Shown here: positions 17,457 to 27,067 of the stretch, one piece after another
Layout: the number at the start of each line of letters is the position of its first letter
How positions within the stretch are numbered: the first letter of the stretch is position 1
Source of the DNA: Chitinophaga sp. CF118
Lineage (GTDB): Bacteria; Bacteroidota; Bacteroidia; Chitinophagales; Chitinophagaceae
Assembly (NCBI RefSeq): GCF_900112615.1
Contig: NZ_FOMK01000001.1
Coordinates: 186,001 to 250,000 of the forward strand
Direction: 5' to 3'
DNA length: 64,000 nt
Program-made: the position numbers and the translations under genes
The notes under the pieces: model-generated
The model's input: the letters and a program-made list of their open reading frames with translations, nothing else
Databases searched by the model: none
Told to the model about the DNA's origin: nothing

Positions 17457-18953
17457 TTGGAACTGTTTAATAATTTTTATGAAGGCTTTGTATTCGTGTA
17501 TGGCTGTACCATGCTGTTCATGTATGCATTGCTGGCGCTGCTTTCTCTCCGTGGGATCATTAAATTCCAGCGGAAGAGCAGTTATGTAGATTACAATCAA
17601 ATGCTGCAGTCGCCACTGGCGCCTGGCATCTCTATTATAGCTCCGGCCTTCAATGAAGCAGTAACAATCATCTCTAATGTGCGCTCACTGCTCACACTTA
17701 ACTACCCACGCTTTGAAGTAATCATCGTGAATGATGGGAGTACAGATGATACTTTGCAAAAACTGATTGATGAGTTTCAACTTGTGCAGGTAGACTTTGC
17801 CTATAATGAACGTATTAAATCACAGCCTGTAAAACGGTTGTTCAAATCGGCTAACAGCGCATATGACAAGCTGGTGGTGATAGATAAAGTGAATGGTAAA
17901 AGCAAGGCAGATGCCTCTAATGCAGGGATCAATGCTGCTGCATATAACTATTTCCTGTGCACGGATGTGGATTGTATCATTGAAAAGAATACGCTTTTGC
18001 GTATGATCAAACCCTTCATGGATGAGGAGCATAATAAGATCAAAGAAACCGGTGATCCCTGTCCCGAATGCGGTTACATACATGTGGTAGAAGACAGTAT
18101 ACGCGTTATTGCTACCGGCGCTACTTTACGCATTGCCAATTCCTGCGAAATAGATGAAGGAGTGATTACCCGGGTGCGCCCGCCGGAAAAATGGCTGCCC
18201 CGCTTCCAGGAGATGGAATACCTGCGTGCTTATGTGCTGGGCAAAATGGGCTGGAGCATGATCAACTGTGTACCTAATGTATCCGGAGGATTAGGACTCT
18301 TTGATAAAGATATTGCAATTAAAGCTGGCGGATACGACAGTAAATCCTTTGCAGAAGATATGGATATGGTTACGCGCATGTGTACTTACATGATCGATAA
18401 CAAACTGAAATATACTATCCGATATATTCCTACTACACAATGCTGGACAGAAGGACCTCCAAACATGAAGGTATTCAGCCGGCAGCGTACCCGCTGGGGA
18501 CGTGGACTGGCAGAGATCATCACCATACACCGCAAGGTGATCTTTAATCCCCGTTATAAGAAACTTGGGATGGTAGTATTGCCTTACAACCTGTTCTTCG
18601 AATTTCTCGCTCCTATCATTGAATTTAGTGGGATTCTATATTATATCTACCTCATCATTACCGGTAATATAAACTGGCATTACGCATTCATCCTGCTGTT
18701 ATTCGTATACTTCTATTCAGTAATGATTACCACACTAGCTATTTTGTGGGACCAGAAAACCTATCATTATTATCAAACGTGGAAAGAGGTGATCGGATTA
18801 GCATTAATGGCTTTTATTGAACCTTTTGTATACCATCCCTTCATCGTATTCTTTGCCCTGCGTGGTTATTATTTTTTCATGATAGGCAAAAAGCATAGTT
18901 GGGGTAATATGCAACGCCAGGGATTTGGGAAGAAGAAACCTGCAAACATATGA
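17457..18953 (+). CDS. Processive family 2 glycosyltransferase, copy 2
   Basis: The protein has 498 residues and is a close paralogue of the previous gene, sharing VNDGSTDD, CTDVDC, NCVPNVSGGLGLFDK, AEDMDMVTRM and QRTRWGRGL. It differs by an insertion of about 20 residues holding CPECG, about residues 200-215, which resembles half a zinc ribbon. No ATG is available in frame near the N-terminus. Alignment with copy 1 supports the TTG at 17457. Its stop overlaps the start of the TPR gene by four bases (ATGA), indicating coupled translation. The pair may act as a heterodimer or make two linkages (inference). Confidence 0.9.
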   Translation: MELFNNFYEGFVFVYGCTMLFMYALLALLSLRGIIKFQRKSSYVDYNQMLQSPLAPGISIIAPAFNEAVTIISNVRSLLTLNYPRFEVIIVNDGSTDDTLQKLIDEFQLVQVDFAYNERIKSQPVKRLFKSANSAYDKLVVIDKVNGKSKADASNAGINAAAYNYFLCTDVDCIIEKNTLLRMIKPFMDEEHNKIKETGDPCPECGYIHVVEDSIRVIATGATLRIANSCEIDEGVITRVRPPEKWLPRFQEMEYLRAYVLGKMGWSMINCVPNVSGGLGLFDKDIAIKAGGYDSKSFAEDMDMVTRMCTYMIDNKLKYTIRYIPTTQCWTEGPPNMKVFSRQRTRWGRGLAEIITIHRKVIFNPRYKKLGMVVLPYNLFFEFLAPIIEFSGILYYIYLIITGNINWHYAFILLLFVYFYSVMITTLAILWDQKTYHYYQTWKEVIGLALMAFIEPFVYHPFIVFFALRGYYFFMIGKKHSWGNMQRQGFGKKKPANI

Positions 18954-21817
18954 TGTTCGTTTTTAAATATATACTGGTTGTTTCAGTGCTCTGTTTTTCA
19001 TTACAGACACAGGCACAGCTTTTCAAAAAAGGAAAGGATGCAGATGACCTTTATAATGAAGCTGTAAAGGAAACAAACCTGCAACATTATCAGAAAGCTA
19101 TACAGCTATCCAAAGAGGCGCTGAATAGAAGAGCTGATTTCACTGATCAGGAATTATTACTGGGCAAACTTTACCTTCTTACCGGTAATAAAGCAATGGC
19201 CAGGAAATATGTAAAAAAAGTACTTGAAAAAGATCCGCTGTACAGGGATGCATACCTGCATGCTACCAATATTGAAATCAGCGATAAAAAATACGAAGAA
19301 GCAGAATGTTATGTGGATGAAGGATTGTATCATTTTCCCGGAGACAAGGATCTGATGCTGAAGAAACTGGCAATCCTGGATGTTGCAGAAAATTTCTACC
19401 AGGGAGGTATATATGCTAATGCCCTGCTGGATAAATTTGCTTCAGATACCACCATTCAGAAAGCATATACCGGCCACTACCTGCTGGCAGGACATTATTA
19501 CCAGGTAAGAGGGAATGATCTGCTATCCCAACAGAACTACGAAAAAGCATTAATACTGAACCCTGGTAATACAGAAGCAAAAGATGCCATCACCAGCATG
19601 TATATCAGAAGTGGCAGTTATACAAAAGCCATTGAACGGGTAAATGCCGGATTAGCCGGCAATCCGGAATCATACGACCTGATGATGCGCAAGTTAGGAC
19701 TCTTGCAGGATATGCATGATTATGCAGAAGCAATCAACATGCTGGGAGTGATCCTCAAACGTTATCCAAACGATGCGAAAGCACGTAGTCTTGAAACACC
19801 CCTTCGCATGGAAGCCGCTGCCTGGTATGCAAACACAGACCCCTACCTGCTTTATCAGGGTATACTGGAAAAGAACCCCGGTAACAGGGAGGCGCTGGAC
19901 AAGCTAATTGGCATGAGTATGTCCAGAGGTGCTTATCGTGAAGCCCTTATCTGGATCAACAGAGGACTGAAAAACAATCCGAATGATCAGCGGTTACTTA
20001 ACTTGAAAATGGATATACTGGAGAACGACCGGAAATTTACAGAAGCTGCTGCCCTTGCAGAAAAACTACGGCAGAGCAATCCTTCTTCAGCAGATCTCCG
20101 AAGTCACTTTACTGCATTGAAAATAGCCAGTGGCCGTGATTATCTTGCACAGCAACAGTATGATCTTGCGTTGGCGGAATTTGAGAAAGCATTACAGGCA
20201 GATCCTTCAGATACTACTGCTCTTGATATGCTTGCAAATACCTACATCACACAGAAAGATCCTGGGCGTGCATTACAGGTATTGGATAAAGCGATTGCCT
20301 CCTATCCCGATAACATACGCTTCCTGATTAAGAAATCCGGCGTACTGGCAGATATGGGGCAATATGATGAAGCTGCAGAAATTGCTGAACAGCTGTTAAA
20401 TAAATATCCTTCGGATGAGAAATTCACAGCCAACCTGGTAGACCTCCGTCTTACTGCAGGCCGCATCCTGATGCAGTCGGAAGAGTATGATCTTGCTGCG
20501 GGTCAGTTTCGTGCAGTTATCGCGCAAGCGCCCAATAATACAGATGCACTGAATTATCTTATTAACCTGAAAGCAGCCGTAGGCCAACCAGACAGCGCAT
20601 TGCTCTACGCCAATCAGGCTTTACAATATTATCCGGGCAACAAAGAACTCCTGCTGAAAAAAGCAGGTATCCTTACTGATATGAAACGCTATGACGAAGC
20701 AAATGCAATCACCTATCAGCTGATGCAACGTTATCCTTTCACAATCAAATACAGAACCGCTTATACAGATGGATTGCTGGCTGCAGGAAACAATGCCATG
20801 AAGAATAATTCGCTTGACAGTGCACTGGCAAATTTCAGACAGATCCTTGCGATCAACAGGAAAGATTCTATGACTTTACTGTATACCATCAATATATTCA
20901 ACACCAGGAAGGAATATGATAGTGCATTACTCTATGCAAACCAGGGACTCCGGTATTATCCCGACACCGAAATTTTCCTGCAAAAACGTGCTACAACACT
21001 TGAATTTCTGAAGATGTATGCCCCTGCAGCAGAAACTGCAGACTCGGTTGTAAAAGTGCATAATACGCCTGCCAATATTGATTATGCAGATTACCTGCAC
21101 AGCAAAACCATGAAAGATCAATTTGGCATGTACTTCCTGCATTCCAGCTACGACTATTCAGATAGCAAATACAACATTGCTACCCTGGAATACCGTCACT
21201 TTATTAAGCGGGGATCTTATGCGGCAAGACTGAACTACGCCGGTCGTGCAGAGGGTACCGGCTTACAGGGTGAAGCGGAATTGTATTACATCCACAATCC
21301 TAAATTATATTCCTATGCGCTGGCAACATATTCAAATGAAGTGGCCTTTGCAAAAATGCGACTGGCATATTCCATATTCAAAACGTTCAAACATAATTTT
21401 GAAGGGGAACTGGGGGTTCGCTACCTGAATGCAGACAGCTCTAACACTATCTCCGGTGTGGCTTCCATTGCGAAAACCTGGAAAGACTTCTGGGTAAACT
21501 TCCGCGCGTATTATATCAACGGTGATTCCAAATCATATACATCTTTCAACCTCACTACACGCTATTATATGAACCGGCAGCAGGATTACCTTTCTTTCAA
21601 TGCAGGACTGGGAACTTCTCCCGATGACAGAAGCCGGTTAGTACAGTTCCCGCAATTGGCAGGATTATTGACCCGCAGTGTAGGTGCAGGTTATCAGAAA
21701 ACATTTAAATATCGCACTACAGTAGGATTATTTGGAACATGGATCAATCAGAAGATTGCTACTACGAATTACCAGAACCAATACGATCTTTACATTATGC
21801 TACAACGTAAATTCTAA
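18950..21817 (+). CDS. TPR-repeat protein with YaiO-type outer-membrane beta-barrel
   Basis: The protein has 955 residues. A signal peptide ends at about residue 23 (LQTQAQ). Residues about 25-690 are tetratricopeptide repeats of about 34 residues, for example NYEKALILNPGNTEAKDAI and EFEKALQADPSDTTALDML. The last 230 residues are beta-strand rich and end in Phe (LYIMLQRKF), like an outer-membrane barrel of the YaiO family. Such TPR-plus-barrel proteins export polysaccharides in AlgK/AlgE, BcsC and PgaA systems. It overlaps the second synthase by four bases, which makes it the likely periplasmic scaffold and exit pore. Confidence 0.9.
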   Translation: MMFVFKYILVVSVLCFSLQTQAQLFKKGKDADDLYNEAVKETNLQHYQKAIQLSKEALNRRADFTDQELLLGKLYLLTGNKAMARKYVKKVLEKDPLYRDAYLHATNIEISDKKYEEAECYVDEGLYHFPGDKDLMLKKLAILDVAENFYQGGIYANALLDKFASDTTIQKAYTGHYLLAGHYYQVRGNDLLSQQNYEKALILNPGNTEAKDAITSMYIRSGSYTKAIERVNAGLAGNPESYDLMMRKLGLLQDMHDYAEAINMLGVILKRYPNDAKARSLETPLRMEAAAWYANTDPYLLYQGILEKNPGNREALDKLIGMSMSRGAYREALIWINRGLKNNPNDQRLLNLKMDILENDRKFTEAAALAEKLRQSNPSSADLRSHFTALKIASGRDYLAQQQYDLALAEFEKALQADPSDTTALDMLANTYITQKDPGRALQVLDKAIASYPDNIRFLIKKSGVLADMGQYDEAAEIAEQLLNKYPSDEKFTANLVDLRLTAGRILMQSEEYDLAAGQFRAVIAQAPNNTDALNYLINLKAAVGQPDSALLYANQALQYYPGNKELLLKKAGILTDMKRYDEANAITYQLMQRYPFTIKYRTAYTDGLLAAGNNAMKNNSLDSALANFRQILAINRKDSMTLLYTINIFNTRKEYDSALLYANQGLRYYPDTEIFLQKRATTLEFLKMYAPAAETADSVVKVHNTPANIDYADYLHSKTMKDQFGMYFLHSSYDYSDSKYNIATLEYRHFIKRGSYAARLNYAGRAEGTGLQGEAELYYIHNPKLYSYALATYSNEVAFAKMRLAYSIFKTFKHNFEGELGVRYLNADSSNTISGVASIAKTWKDFWVNFRAYYINGDSKSYTSFNLTTRYYMNRQQDYLSFNAGLGTSPDDRSRLVQFPQLAGLLTRSVGAGYQKTFKYRTTVGLFGTWINQKIATTNYQNQYDLYIMLQRKF

Positions 21818-21830
21818 TCACTCTTTTTAT

Positions 21831-24092
21831 ATGTTCCGGATGATGCATACATTACTACTATTCATGACCCTGCTTACATATAACGGTTGTAAATCGCCCC
21901 AGGGTGATATCGAAATTATAGCAAATGGCGTCACAACTTATGTGATAGTATTACCGGAAGCTGCTTCCAGAAACGAAAAACGTGCGGCAACAATATTGCA
22001 GGATTATCTGAAACGTATTTCCGGTGTGTCTCTGAATATTATCACAGAAACTGCATACACAATGCAACCTGCTATTTTCATTGGTAATACTGGTCATTCG
22101 GAGAAGTTCAATACCGGCAAACTGAAGAACGAAAGTTTCTTCATTGCATCGGACTATAAATACCTTTATATTAAAGGCGGTGGTGGTAAAGGTGTTATAT
22201 ACGGTGTTTATACATTACTGGAAGATTACTTCGGATGCAGGAAGTATGCTGATATACCTACCAGCCTACCTGTTGATAAAAACATCCATATTGCAAAGCA
22301 GCTAATGGATAAGCAGGAGCCAGCATTGGTCTACAGGGAAACTTATTACCCTAATGCATTCGATAATGAATACCTGGAATGGCATAAGTTGCATCGCTTT
22401 GAAGATCTATGGGGATTATGGGGGCATTCCTTTTTTAAGCTTGTTCCTCCTAAAACATATTTTGCTTCACATCCTGAATACTATTCACTGGTCAATGGTA
22501 AAAGGGAAGCAACACAATTATGCCTGAGCAATGAAGATGTTTTTAATATTACTGTAGATTATTTCCGTAAAGCGATAGCAGATAATCCGGACGCATTATA
22601 TTGGTCCATTGCTGCAGAAGATGGCAGCAGCTTTTGTACCTGTGATAAATGCAGTAAAGCGAATGCAGAAGAAGGTAGTCCTTCAGGTTCCCTGATCCGT
22701 TTTGTGAATCGTGTGGCGGCACAATTTCCTTCACAGCAATTTACCACCTTAGCATATTTGCATACATCCAAACCTCCGCAGCAAACCAAGCCGACCTCCA
22801 ATGTATATATCATGCTCAGCAGCATTGATGTTTACCGTCAGGGTCCTATCAGCTCCACTCCTTCTGCTGCAGCCTTCAGAAAAAACCTGAAAGGATGGGG
22901 CGCTATCACTGACAATATTTTCCTCTGGGATTATACTACACAATTCACAAACTACCTGGCACCATTCCCGGATTACAATAATCTGCAACCTAATCTGCAA
23001 TATCTTATTGGCAATAAGGTAAAGGGAGTTTTCTCACAGGGCAGCGCGGAGACTTACAGTGATATGGCTCCTTTCAACAGTTATATACAGGCAAAGCTGC
23101 TCTGGAATCCCGCACTGAAATATGAAGATCTTACTATAGATTTCCTGAATGGTTATTACGGGAAAGCAGGTACGTTTATAGGGCAATATATGCAGGCACT
23201 TACCACCAATCTGCATAACACCAAAACACAACTGGATATTTACGGTAATCCCGTTAATAATTTCATCAATTATCTTTCTGCGGAAGCAATAGATCAGTAT
23301 TCTACATTACTGGACAAAGCTGAAAAGGCCGCTGAAGGCAATAGTAGATTCCTGAGTCGTGTGTATGCTGCAAGGCTGCCACTTGAATATACGGTACTTC
23401 AACAGTCACGTTTCTTTGGTACTGAGAAATATGGTTACCTGCTTCCGGGAAACAGCTCCGCTGAATATATCGTCAATCCAAGATGGCCTGAGCGGGTGAA
23501 GAAATTCATAGCTCAATGCAAAGAAGCAGGTGTAAAAGAATTAGCGGAAGGAGGACCAAGTCTGGATGCCTATCAACAAGGATGGGAAACCACCTTTGCC
23601 CGTAAATGGATCAACAGCCTGTCCTTCAGGGCACCGGTAGTACTTGCCAATCCATATTCAGAAGAATATCCTGCTAAAAAGGAAAGAACTCTTACAGATG
23701 GGTTACAGGGCGATAATGACTTTAGTATTAACTGGCTGTTCATATATGGGAAAGACCTGGTAGCCACTATTGATATCGGGAAAGTGCAGACAGTAAAAGA
23801 AGTGCGGATGAACTTTTTACAGGATCCAAGGCATTACATCTTTAATCCTTCTGATATTATTATAGAAACATCTAAAGATGGTATAACCTTTACGCCTGCC
23901 GGAAAGCAGGTTATACCGGTATCTGAAGAAGATTATGCTGTTAAGATCAACAACTTTCATTTCCAGCTACTGTCGGTGAGTACACGTTTTATCCGGGTGA
24001 CAGGCCGTTGTTTGCAGAATATACCGGCATGGCGTGTGGCAAACCCTGGGAAGAAGCCTTCTGTATGTTGCGATGAAGTATTTGTATTATAG
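21831..24092 (+). CDS. DUF4838 lipoprotein with C-terminal carbohydrate-binding-like domain
   Basis: The protein has 753 residues from the ATG at 21831. An upstream in-frame extension overlaps the YaiO gene and lacks a signal sequence. A lipobox-like LTYNGC follows the hydrophobic N-terminus. Residues about 30-145 resemble the GH20-type N-terminal domain. The central DUF4838 region has the characteristic CTCDKC cluster and a TIM-barrel-like core (WGLWGHSFF, LSSIDVYRQG). The last 140 residues resemble an F5/8 type C discoidin domain. It starts 13 bases after the export gene, so it probably modifies or binds the exported polymer. The enzymatic activity is not established. Confidence 0.85.
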   Translation: MFRMMHTLLLFMTLLTYNGCKSPQGDIEIIANGVTTYVIVLPEAASRNEKRAATILQDYLKRISGVSLNIITETAYTMQPAIFIGNTGHSEKFNTGKLKNESFFIASDYKYLYIKGGGGKGVIYGVYTLLEDYFGCRKYADIPTSLPVDKNIHIAKQLMDKQEPALVYRETYYPNAFDNEYLEWHKLHRFEDLWGLWGHSFFKLVPPKTYFASHPEYYSLVNGKREATQLCLSNEDVFNITVDYFRKAIADNPDALYWSIAAEDGSSFCTCDKCSKANAEEGSPSGSLIRFVNRVAAQFPSQQFTTLAYLHTSKPPQQTKPTSNVYIMLSSIDVYRQGPISSTPSAAAFRKNLKGWGAITDNIFLWDYTTQFTNYLAPFPDYNNLQPNLQYLIGNKVKGVFSQGSAETYSDMAPFNSYIQAKLLWNPALKYEDLTIDFLNGYYGKAGTFIGQYMQALTTNLHNTKTQLDIYGNPVNNFINYLSAEAIDQYSTLLDKAEKAAEGNSRFLSRVYAARLPLEYTVLQQSRFFGTEKYGYLLPGNSSAEYIVNPRWPERVKKFIAQCKEAGVKELAEGGPSLDAYQQGWETTFARKWINSLSFRAPVVLANPYSEEYPAKKERTLTDGLQGDNDFSINWLFIYGKDLVATIDIGKVQTVKEVRMNFLQDPRHYIFNPSDIIIETSKDGITFTPAGKQVIPVSEEDYAVKINNFHFQLLSVSTRFIRVTGRCLQNIPAWRVANPGKKPSVCCDEVFVL

Positions 24093-24153
24093 CATTATCG
24101 ATTGATTGCAATCGCGCTCTTTAGGCAATACCTATACTTTATTTTAGTTATGC

Positions 24154-24215
24154 CCAACTGTTCATAATGAATATGGTCCGCCTTACGGCGGACCATATTC
24201 ATTATGAACAGTTGG
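24154..24215. repeat. 29-bp perfect inverted repeat forming a very long hairpin
   Basis: Bases 24154-24182 and 24187-24215 are perfect complements separated by four bases (TTAC). The core is GGTCCGCC/GGCGGACC. It lies between the convergent DUF4838 and GH51 genes, where a bidirectional terminator would be expected. It has no T-run on either side and is far longer than usual terminators. Confidence 0.85.
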
Positions 24216-24253
24216 TAATGCTCTGATCATTTCCAGGCATTATTAATTAGATA

Positions 24254-25795
24254 TTACTTTAGTTCCAGTACTACTACTGACTCAGCAGGTAATTCTACTA
24301 CCAGTTTATCTCCTTGTTTCTTAGCTCCCGCAAAAGGTACAATATGTACTTTGTCTGGTTGTTCAAATGTATTTATGTCAGTAAACTTCGTCGCGGTCAG
24401 GATCTGTCCGCTTACTGTTTTCCATTGTACCCCATTAAGGCTGGTACTTACTGTGATCTTTTCTTTAGGATTTATGTTTACGAAAGAGATGTGTACAGCA
24501 CCTGTGGAATCACGTGAGGCAGAAACATTCACGGAAGGGATCTGCTCATTACCGGAAGTATACGCAGGACTGTTCAGTTCCATGGGCAGGTATTGTGCAT
24601 CCTGATGCACTTTATAGAGATCAAACACATAGTAGGTAGGTGTAAGCAGCATCTTTTCTTTATCGGTAAGGATGAGAGCCTGGAGCACGTTTATGGTTTG
24701 TGCCAGGGCTGCCATTCTTACACGGTCACTATGATTGTTAAAGATATTCAGGGTAGAACCGGCAATCAGGGCATCCCGTAAGCTGTTCTGCTGATACAGA
24801 AAACCCGGATTTGTACCTGGCTCAACATTGGTCCAGATACCCCACTCATCTACTACAAGTGCCACTTTCTTTTTAGGATCGTATTTATCCATGATAGCTG
24901 AATGTTTGATGACGAGGGTGTCCATCATCAGACATTTTCTCATGGTAGTGAAATACTGTTTTTCATCAAAGTTGGTAGCAGAACCTTTATCGTTCCAGGT
25001 TTGCGGAACAGTATAATAATGCAGGGTTAATCCCCATAACTGTCCGGCAGGGATCTGTTTCATACAGGTTTCTGTCCAGTTATAATCAAAGTCGCTGGCT
25101 CCGCTTGCAATTTTTTTCAGAGGTGCTCCCGGATAGTTTCTTGCATAGGTAGCATAGCGGCGATATTGGTCTGCATAGAAAGCAGGTGTCATATTACCAC
25201 CACATCCCCAGCTTTCATTACCCACTCCCCAGAAACTCACTTTCCAGGGCGCTGGGTGGCCATTCTCTTTACGGATGGTACTCATAGGGCTCACTCCATC
25301 AAAGTTCATGTATTCTACCCATTTGGCCATTTCCTCTACAGTACCGCTACCCACGTTGGCAGATACATAAGGTTCGCAATGCAACAGTTCGCAAAGTTCC
25401 AGGAATTCGTGCGTACCAAAGCTGTTATCTTCAGTCACCCCACCCCAGTTTGTATTCACCATTTTAGGGCGTTGTTCCCGTGGACCAATCCCATCCCGCC
25501 AGTGGTACTCATCTGCAAAGCAGCCGCCTGGCCAGCGAAGATTAGGTATTTGGATTTTCTTTAGTGCTTCCACTACGTCCAGCCTGATCCTGTCTTTTTT
25601 AGGGACGTTCAGGTTAGGATCTACCCAAAAGCCATCATAAATACACCGGCCCAGGTGTTCAGAAAAATGGCCATAAATATGCCGGCTGATAGTGTGGTCC
25701 GATTTACCTTGTATAACAAGGCTGGCAGTATTTTGTGCATGCACGGAAAAAACTGACAATAATAGTAGTAAAAGAGAGACTCTGTTTTTCATCAT
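24254..25795 (-). CDS. Secreted GH51 alpha-L-arabinofuranosidase
   Basis: The protein has 513 residues and starts MMKNR; the signal peptide ends at VHAQN. The TIM barrel shows GH51 signatures: [16 protein letters not shown] near the N-terminus, [17 protein letters not shown], the acid/base Glu in [11 protein letters not shown], and the nucleophile Glu in [11 protein letters not shown]-terminal beta-sandwich ends VVVLELK. The enzyme hydrolyses terminal alpha-L-arabinofuranosyl residues of plant arabinoxylan or arabinan. It is monocistronic, read toward the long hairpin. The length is normal for the family. Confidence 0.93.
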   Translation of the reverse strand: MMKNRVSLLLLLLSVFSVHAQNTASLVIQGKSDHTISRHIYGHFSEHLGRCIYDGFWVDPNLNVPKKDRIRLDVVEALKKIQIPNLRWPGGCFADEYHWRDGIGPREQRPKMVNTNWGGVTEDNSFGTHEFLELCELLHCEPYVSANVGSGTVEEMAKWVEYMNFDGVSPMSTIRKENGHPAPWKVSFWGVGNESWGCGGNMTPAFYADQYRRYATYARNYPGAPLKKIASGASDFDYNWTETCMKQIPAGQLWGLTLHYYTVPQTWNDKGSATNFDEKQYFTTMRKCLMMDTLVIKHSAIMDKYDPKKKVALVVDEWGIWTNVEPGTNPGFLYQQNSLRDALIAGSTLNIFNNHSDRVRMAALAQTINVLQALILTDKEKMLLTPTYYVFDLYKVHQDAQYLPMELNSPAYTSGNEQIPSVNVSASRDSTGAVHISFVNINPKEKITVSTSLNGVQWKTVSGQILTATKFTDINTFEQPDKVHIVPFAGAKKQGDKLVVELPAESVVVLELK

Positions 25796-25930
25796 GTTCT
25801 ATTATATTAATAACGTAGTTACGGTGAAGACGTGGAACAGTAGCTAAGATAGAAAAAATAATTGTCAATTATACAACTAATTTAATCGTATAATTATTTA
25901 CAATTATTTAAAAAAAATGGAACAATTTAT

Positions 25931-25960
25931 TTTGTGATTTCAAACAATATCTTACATTTG
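25931..25960 (+). promoter_or_regulatory. Promoter of tRNA-Gly
   Basis: TTTG at 25931-25934 and TACATTTG at 25953-25960 are 18 bases apart, a good match to the Bacteroidota vegetative promoter. They lie 48 bases before the tRNA. Confidence 0.65.
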
Positions 25961-26008
25961 CAATCCCAATCGGGAAAAACAACAAAGTTCTTTTATAAAA
26001 AAACACTT

Positions 26009-26081
<73 letters not shown>

Positions 26082-26084
26082 CAT

Positions 26085-26121
26085 AAAAAGTCCTGATATT
26101 GCAAAATATCAGGACTTTTTT
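26085..26121 (+). terminator. Terminator after tRNA-Gly
   Basis: A 16-bp stem AAAAAGTCCTGATATT (26085-26100) pairs with its complement across the loop GCAA and ends in a T-run. It starts 4 bases after the tRNA. Confidence 0.85.
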
Positions 26122-26757
26122 CATTTATGGCTGTGTTGTTTCGTAAGTTCTTTTTTCTGAAAGTCTATCCGGAAAGTTGTATTTCAAAGCCCCACTTAAT
26201 AGACTGTTTTTCTGTCTGGATTTAAAGCCTTTTATACATTCCTGTCCCGGGAAAAAGAATATGCTGTCGCTTTCCTGTCTTTCATCTTATTTCCTTACTG
26301 TTACTTTGAATCAATTGTTTATTGGGATTACATTTTCACCGGACAATATGACTTTTATATTTGTTTATGACCGGTTTATGGTGGTTAATATCTGGTGTCA
26401 ATGAGGATCTATAGGCAGAACACACGTAAAACATACCTTGAACACCCTTTAAACAGATTGATGCGAACTAAGGGTGTTCAAGGTACGTCCAAAGGGTGTT
26501 CAACCTACGAAGCAACTATAGACTCACTACGAACTTGCTATTAACTCTCCCCGAAAGCATTATGAGAAAACAATCGAAAATTAAAATCTTCTTCTTTAAA
26601 ATTAACAATTATCCATGCAATTTTAGTGCATGATCCAGGTTACGCAATAAGATTTAAAGCATGAATTCCCACTAATGGGTAGATTAATTGTACCTGATCC
26701 GGATTTCTTCATTTTAAAGATCCTTCGCTCCAAAATCAGGTTTCTGTATAATAGAAA
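26122..26757. other. Gene-free region
   Basis: No convincing coding sequence was found in about 640 bases. The only frame over 60 codons (26177-26404, plus) is Phe/Ser/Leu-rich and lacks a recognisable domain or promoter. The region holds the inverted repeat described separately and is otherwise AT-rich. Confidence 0.5.
26434..26502. repeat. Inverted repeat with an additional direct copy
   Basis: TACCTTGAACACCCTT (26434-26449) is repeated exactly inverted at 26470-26485, with a 20-base loop. A third partial copy, AAGGGTGTTCAA, follows at 26492-26503. The loop is too long and U-free for a typical terminator. Confidence 0.75.
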
Positions 26758-26785
26758 AACCCCCTTGGCAATGCCGAGGGGGTTC
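26753..26785 (-). terminator. Terminator of the small membrane protein gene
   Basis: A 12-bp stem (26758-26769 with 26773-26784, core CCCCC/GGGGG) with a three-base loop is followed on the minus strand by TTTTT. Confidence 0.85.
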
Positions 26786-26806
26786 AAAAGAAATATCGCT
26801 AATTAC

Positions 26807-27007
26807 TTATTTATACTTAGGATTGTACAGCGTGTTTTCAGGTACTACCACTTCTGGTTTACCCTGGTAACGGTGTTTAAAGAGATTATAGCATCCACCC
26901 AACACAAAACAAAGCAGGCAGATCACTGTTATGTAAAAGAGGAACCGGGAAGATGATACCCAGTTATTGGTAAAGTCGTTCTTGTTCTCAACAGTATTAT
27001 GTTCCAT
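26807..27007 (-). CDS. Small single-pass membrane protein, unknown function
   Basis: The protein has 66 residues. The hydrophilic N-terminus of about 20 residues is followed by one transmembrane helix (about 22-40, FLFYITVICLLCFVLGG) and a short basic then Pro-rich tail ending NPKYK. It has its own good Bacteroidota promoter 20 bases upstream and a strong terminator 22 bases downstream. That makes a real monocistronic gene likely despite the small size. A Cys follows GG, but the hydrophobic part is internal, so it is probably not a lipoprotein. Confidence 0.7.
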   Translation of the reverse strand: MEHNTVENKNDFTNNWVSSSRFLFYITVICLLCFVLGGCYNLFKHRYQGKPEVVVPENTLYNPKYK

Positions 27008-27026
27008 AGCTATTATTTTCGCATTG

Positions 27027-27057
27027 CAAACTTACATCATGTCAGATAATAATCAAA
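27027..27057 (-). promoter_or_regulatory. Promoter of the small membrane protein gene
   Basis: On the minus strand TTTG (plus 27054-27057) and TAAGTTTG (plus 27027-27034) are 19 bases apart, matching the Bacteroidota consensus, and end 19 bases before the start codon. Confidence 0.65.
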
Positions 27058-27067
27058 GGAAAATGAG

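Noticed and set aside
26177-26404. Plus-strand frame of 75 codons after tRNA-Gly
   Set aside because: Its composition is hydrophobic without helix pattern, with no promoter between the tRNA terminator and the frame and no recognisable family.
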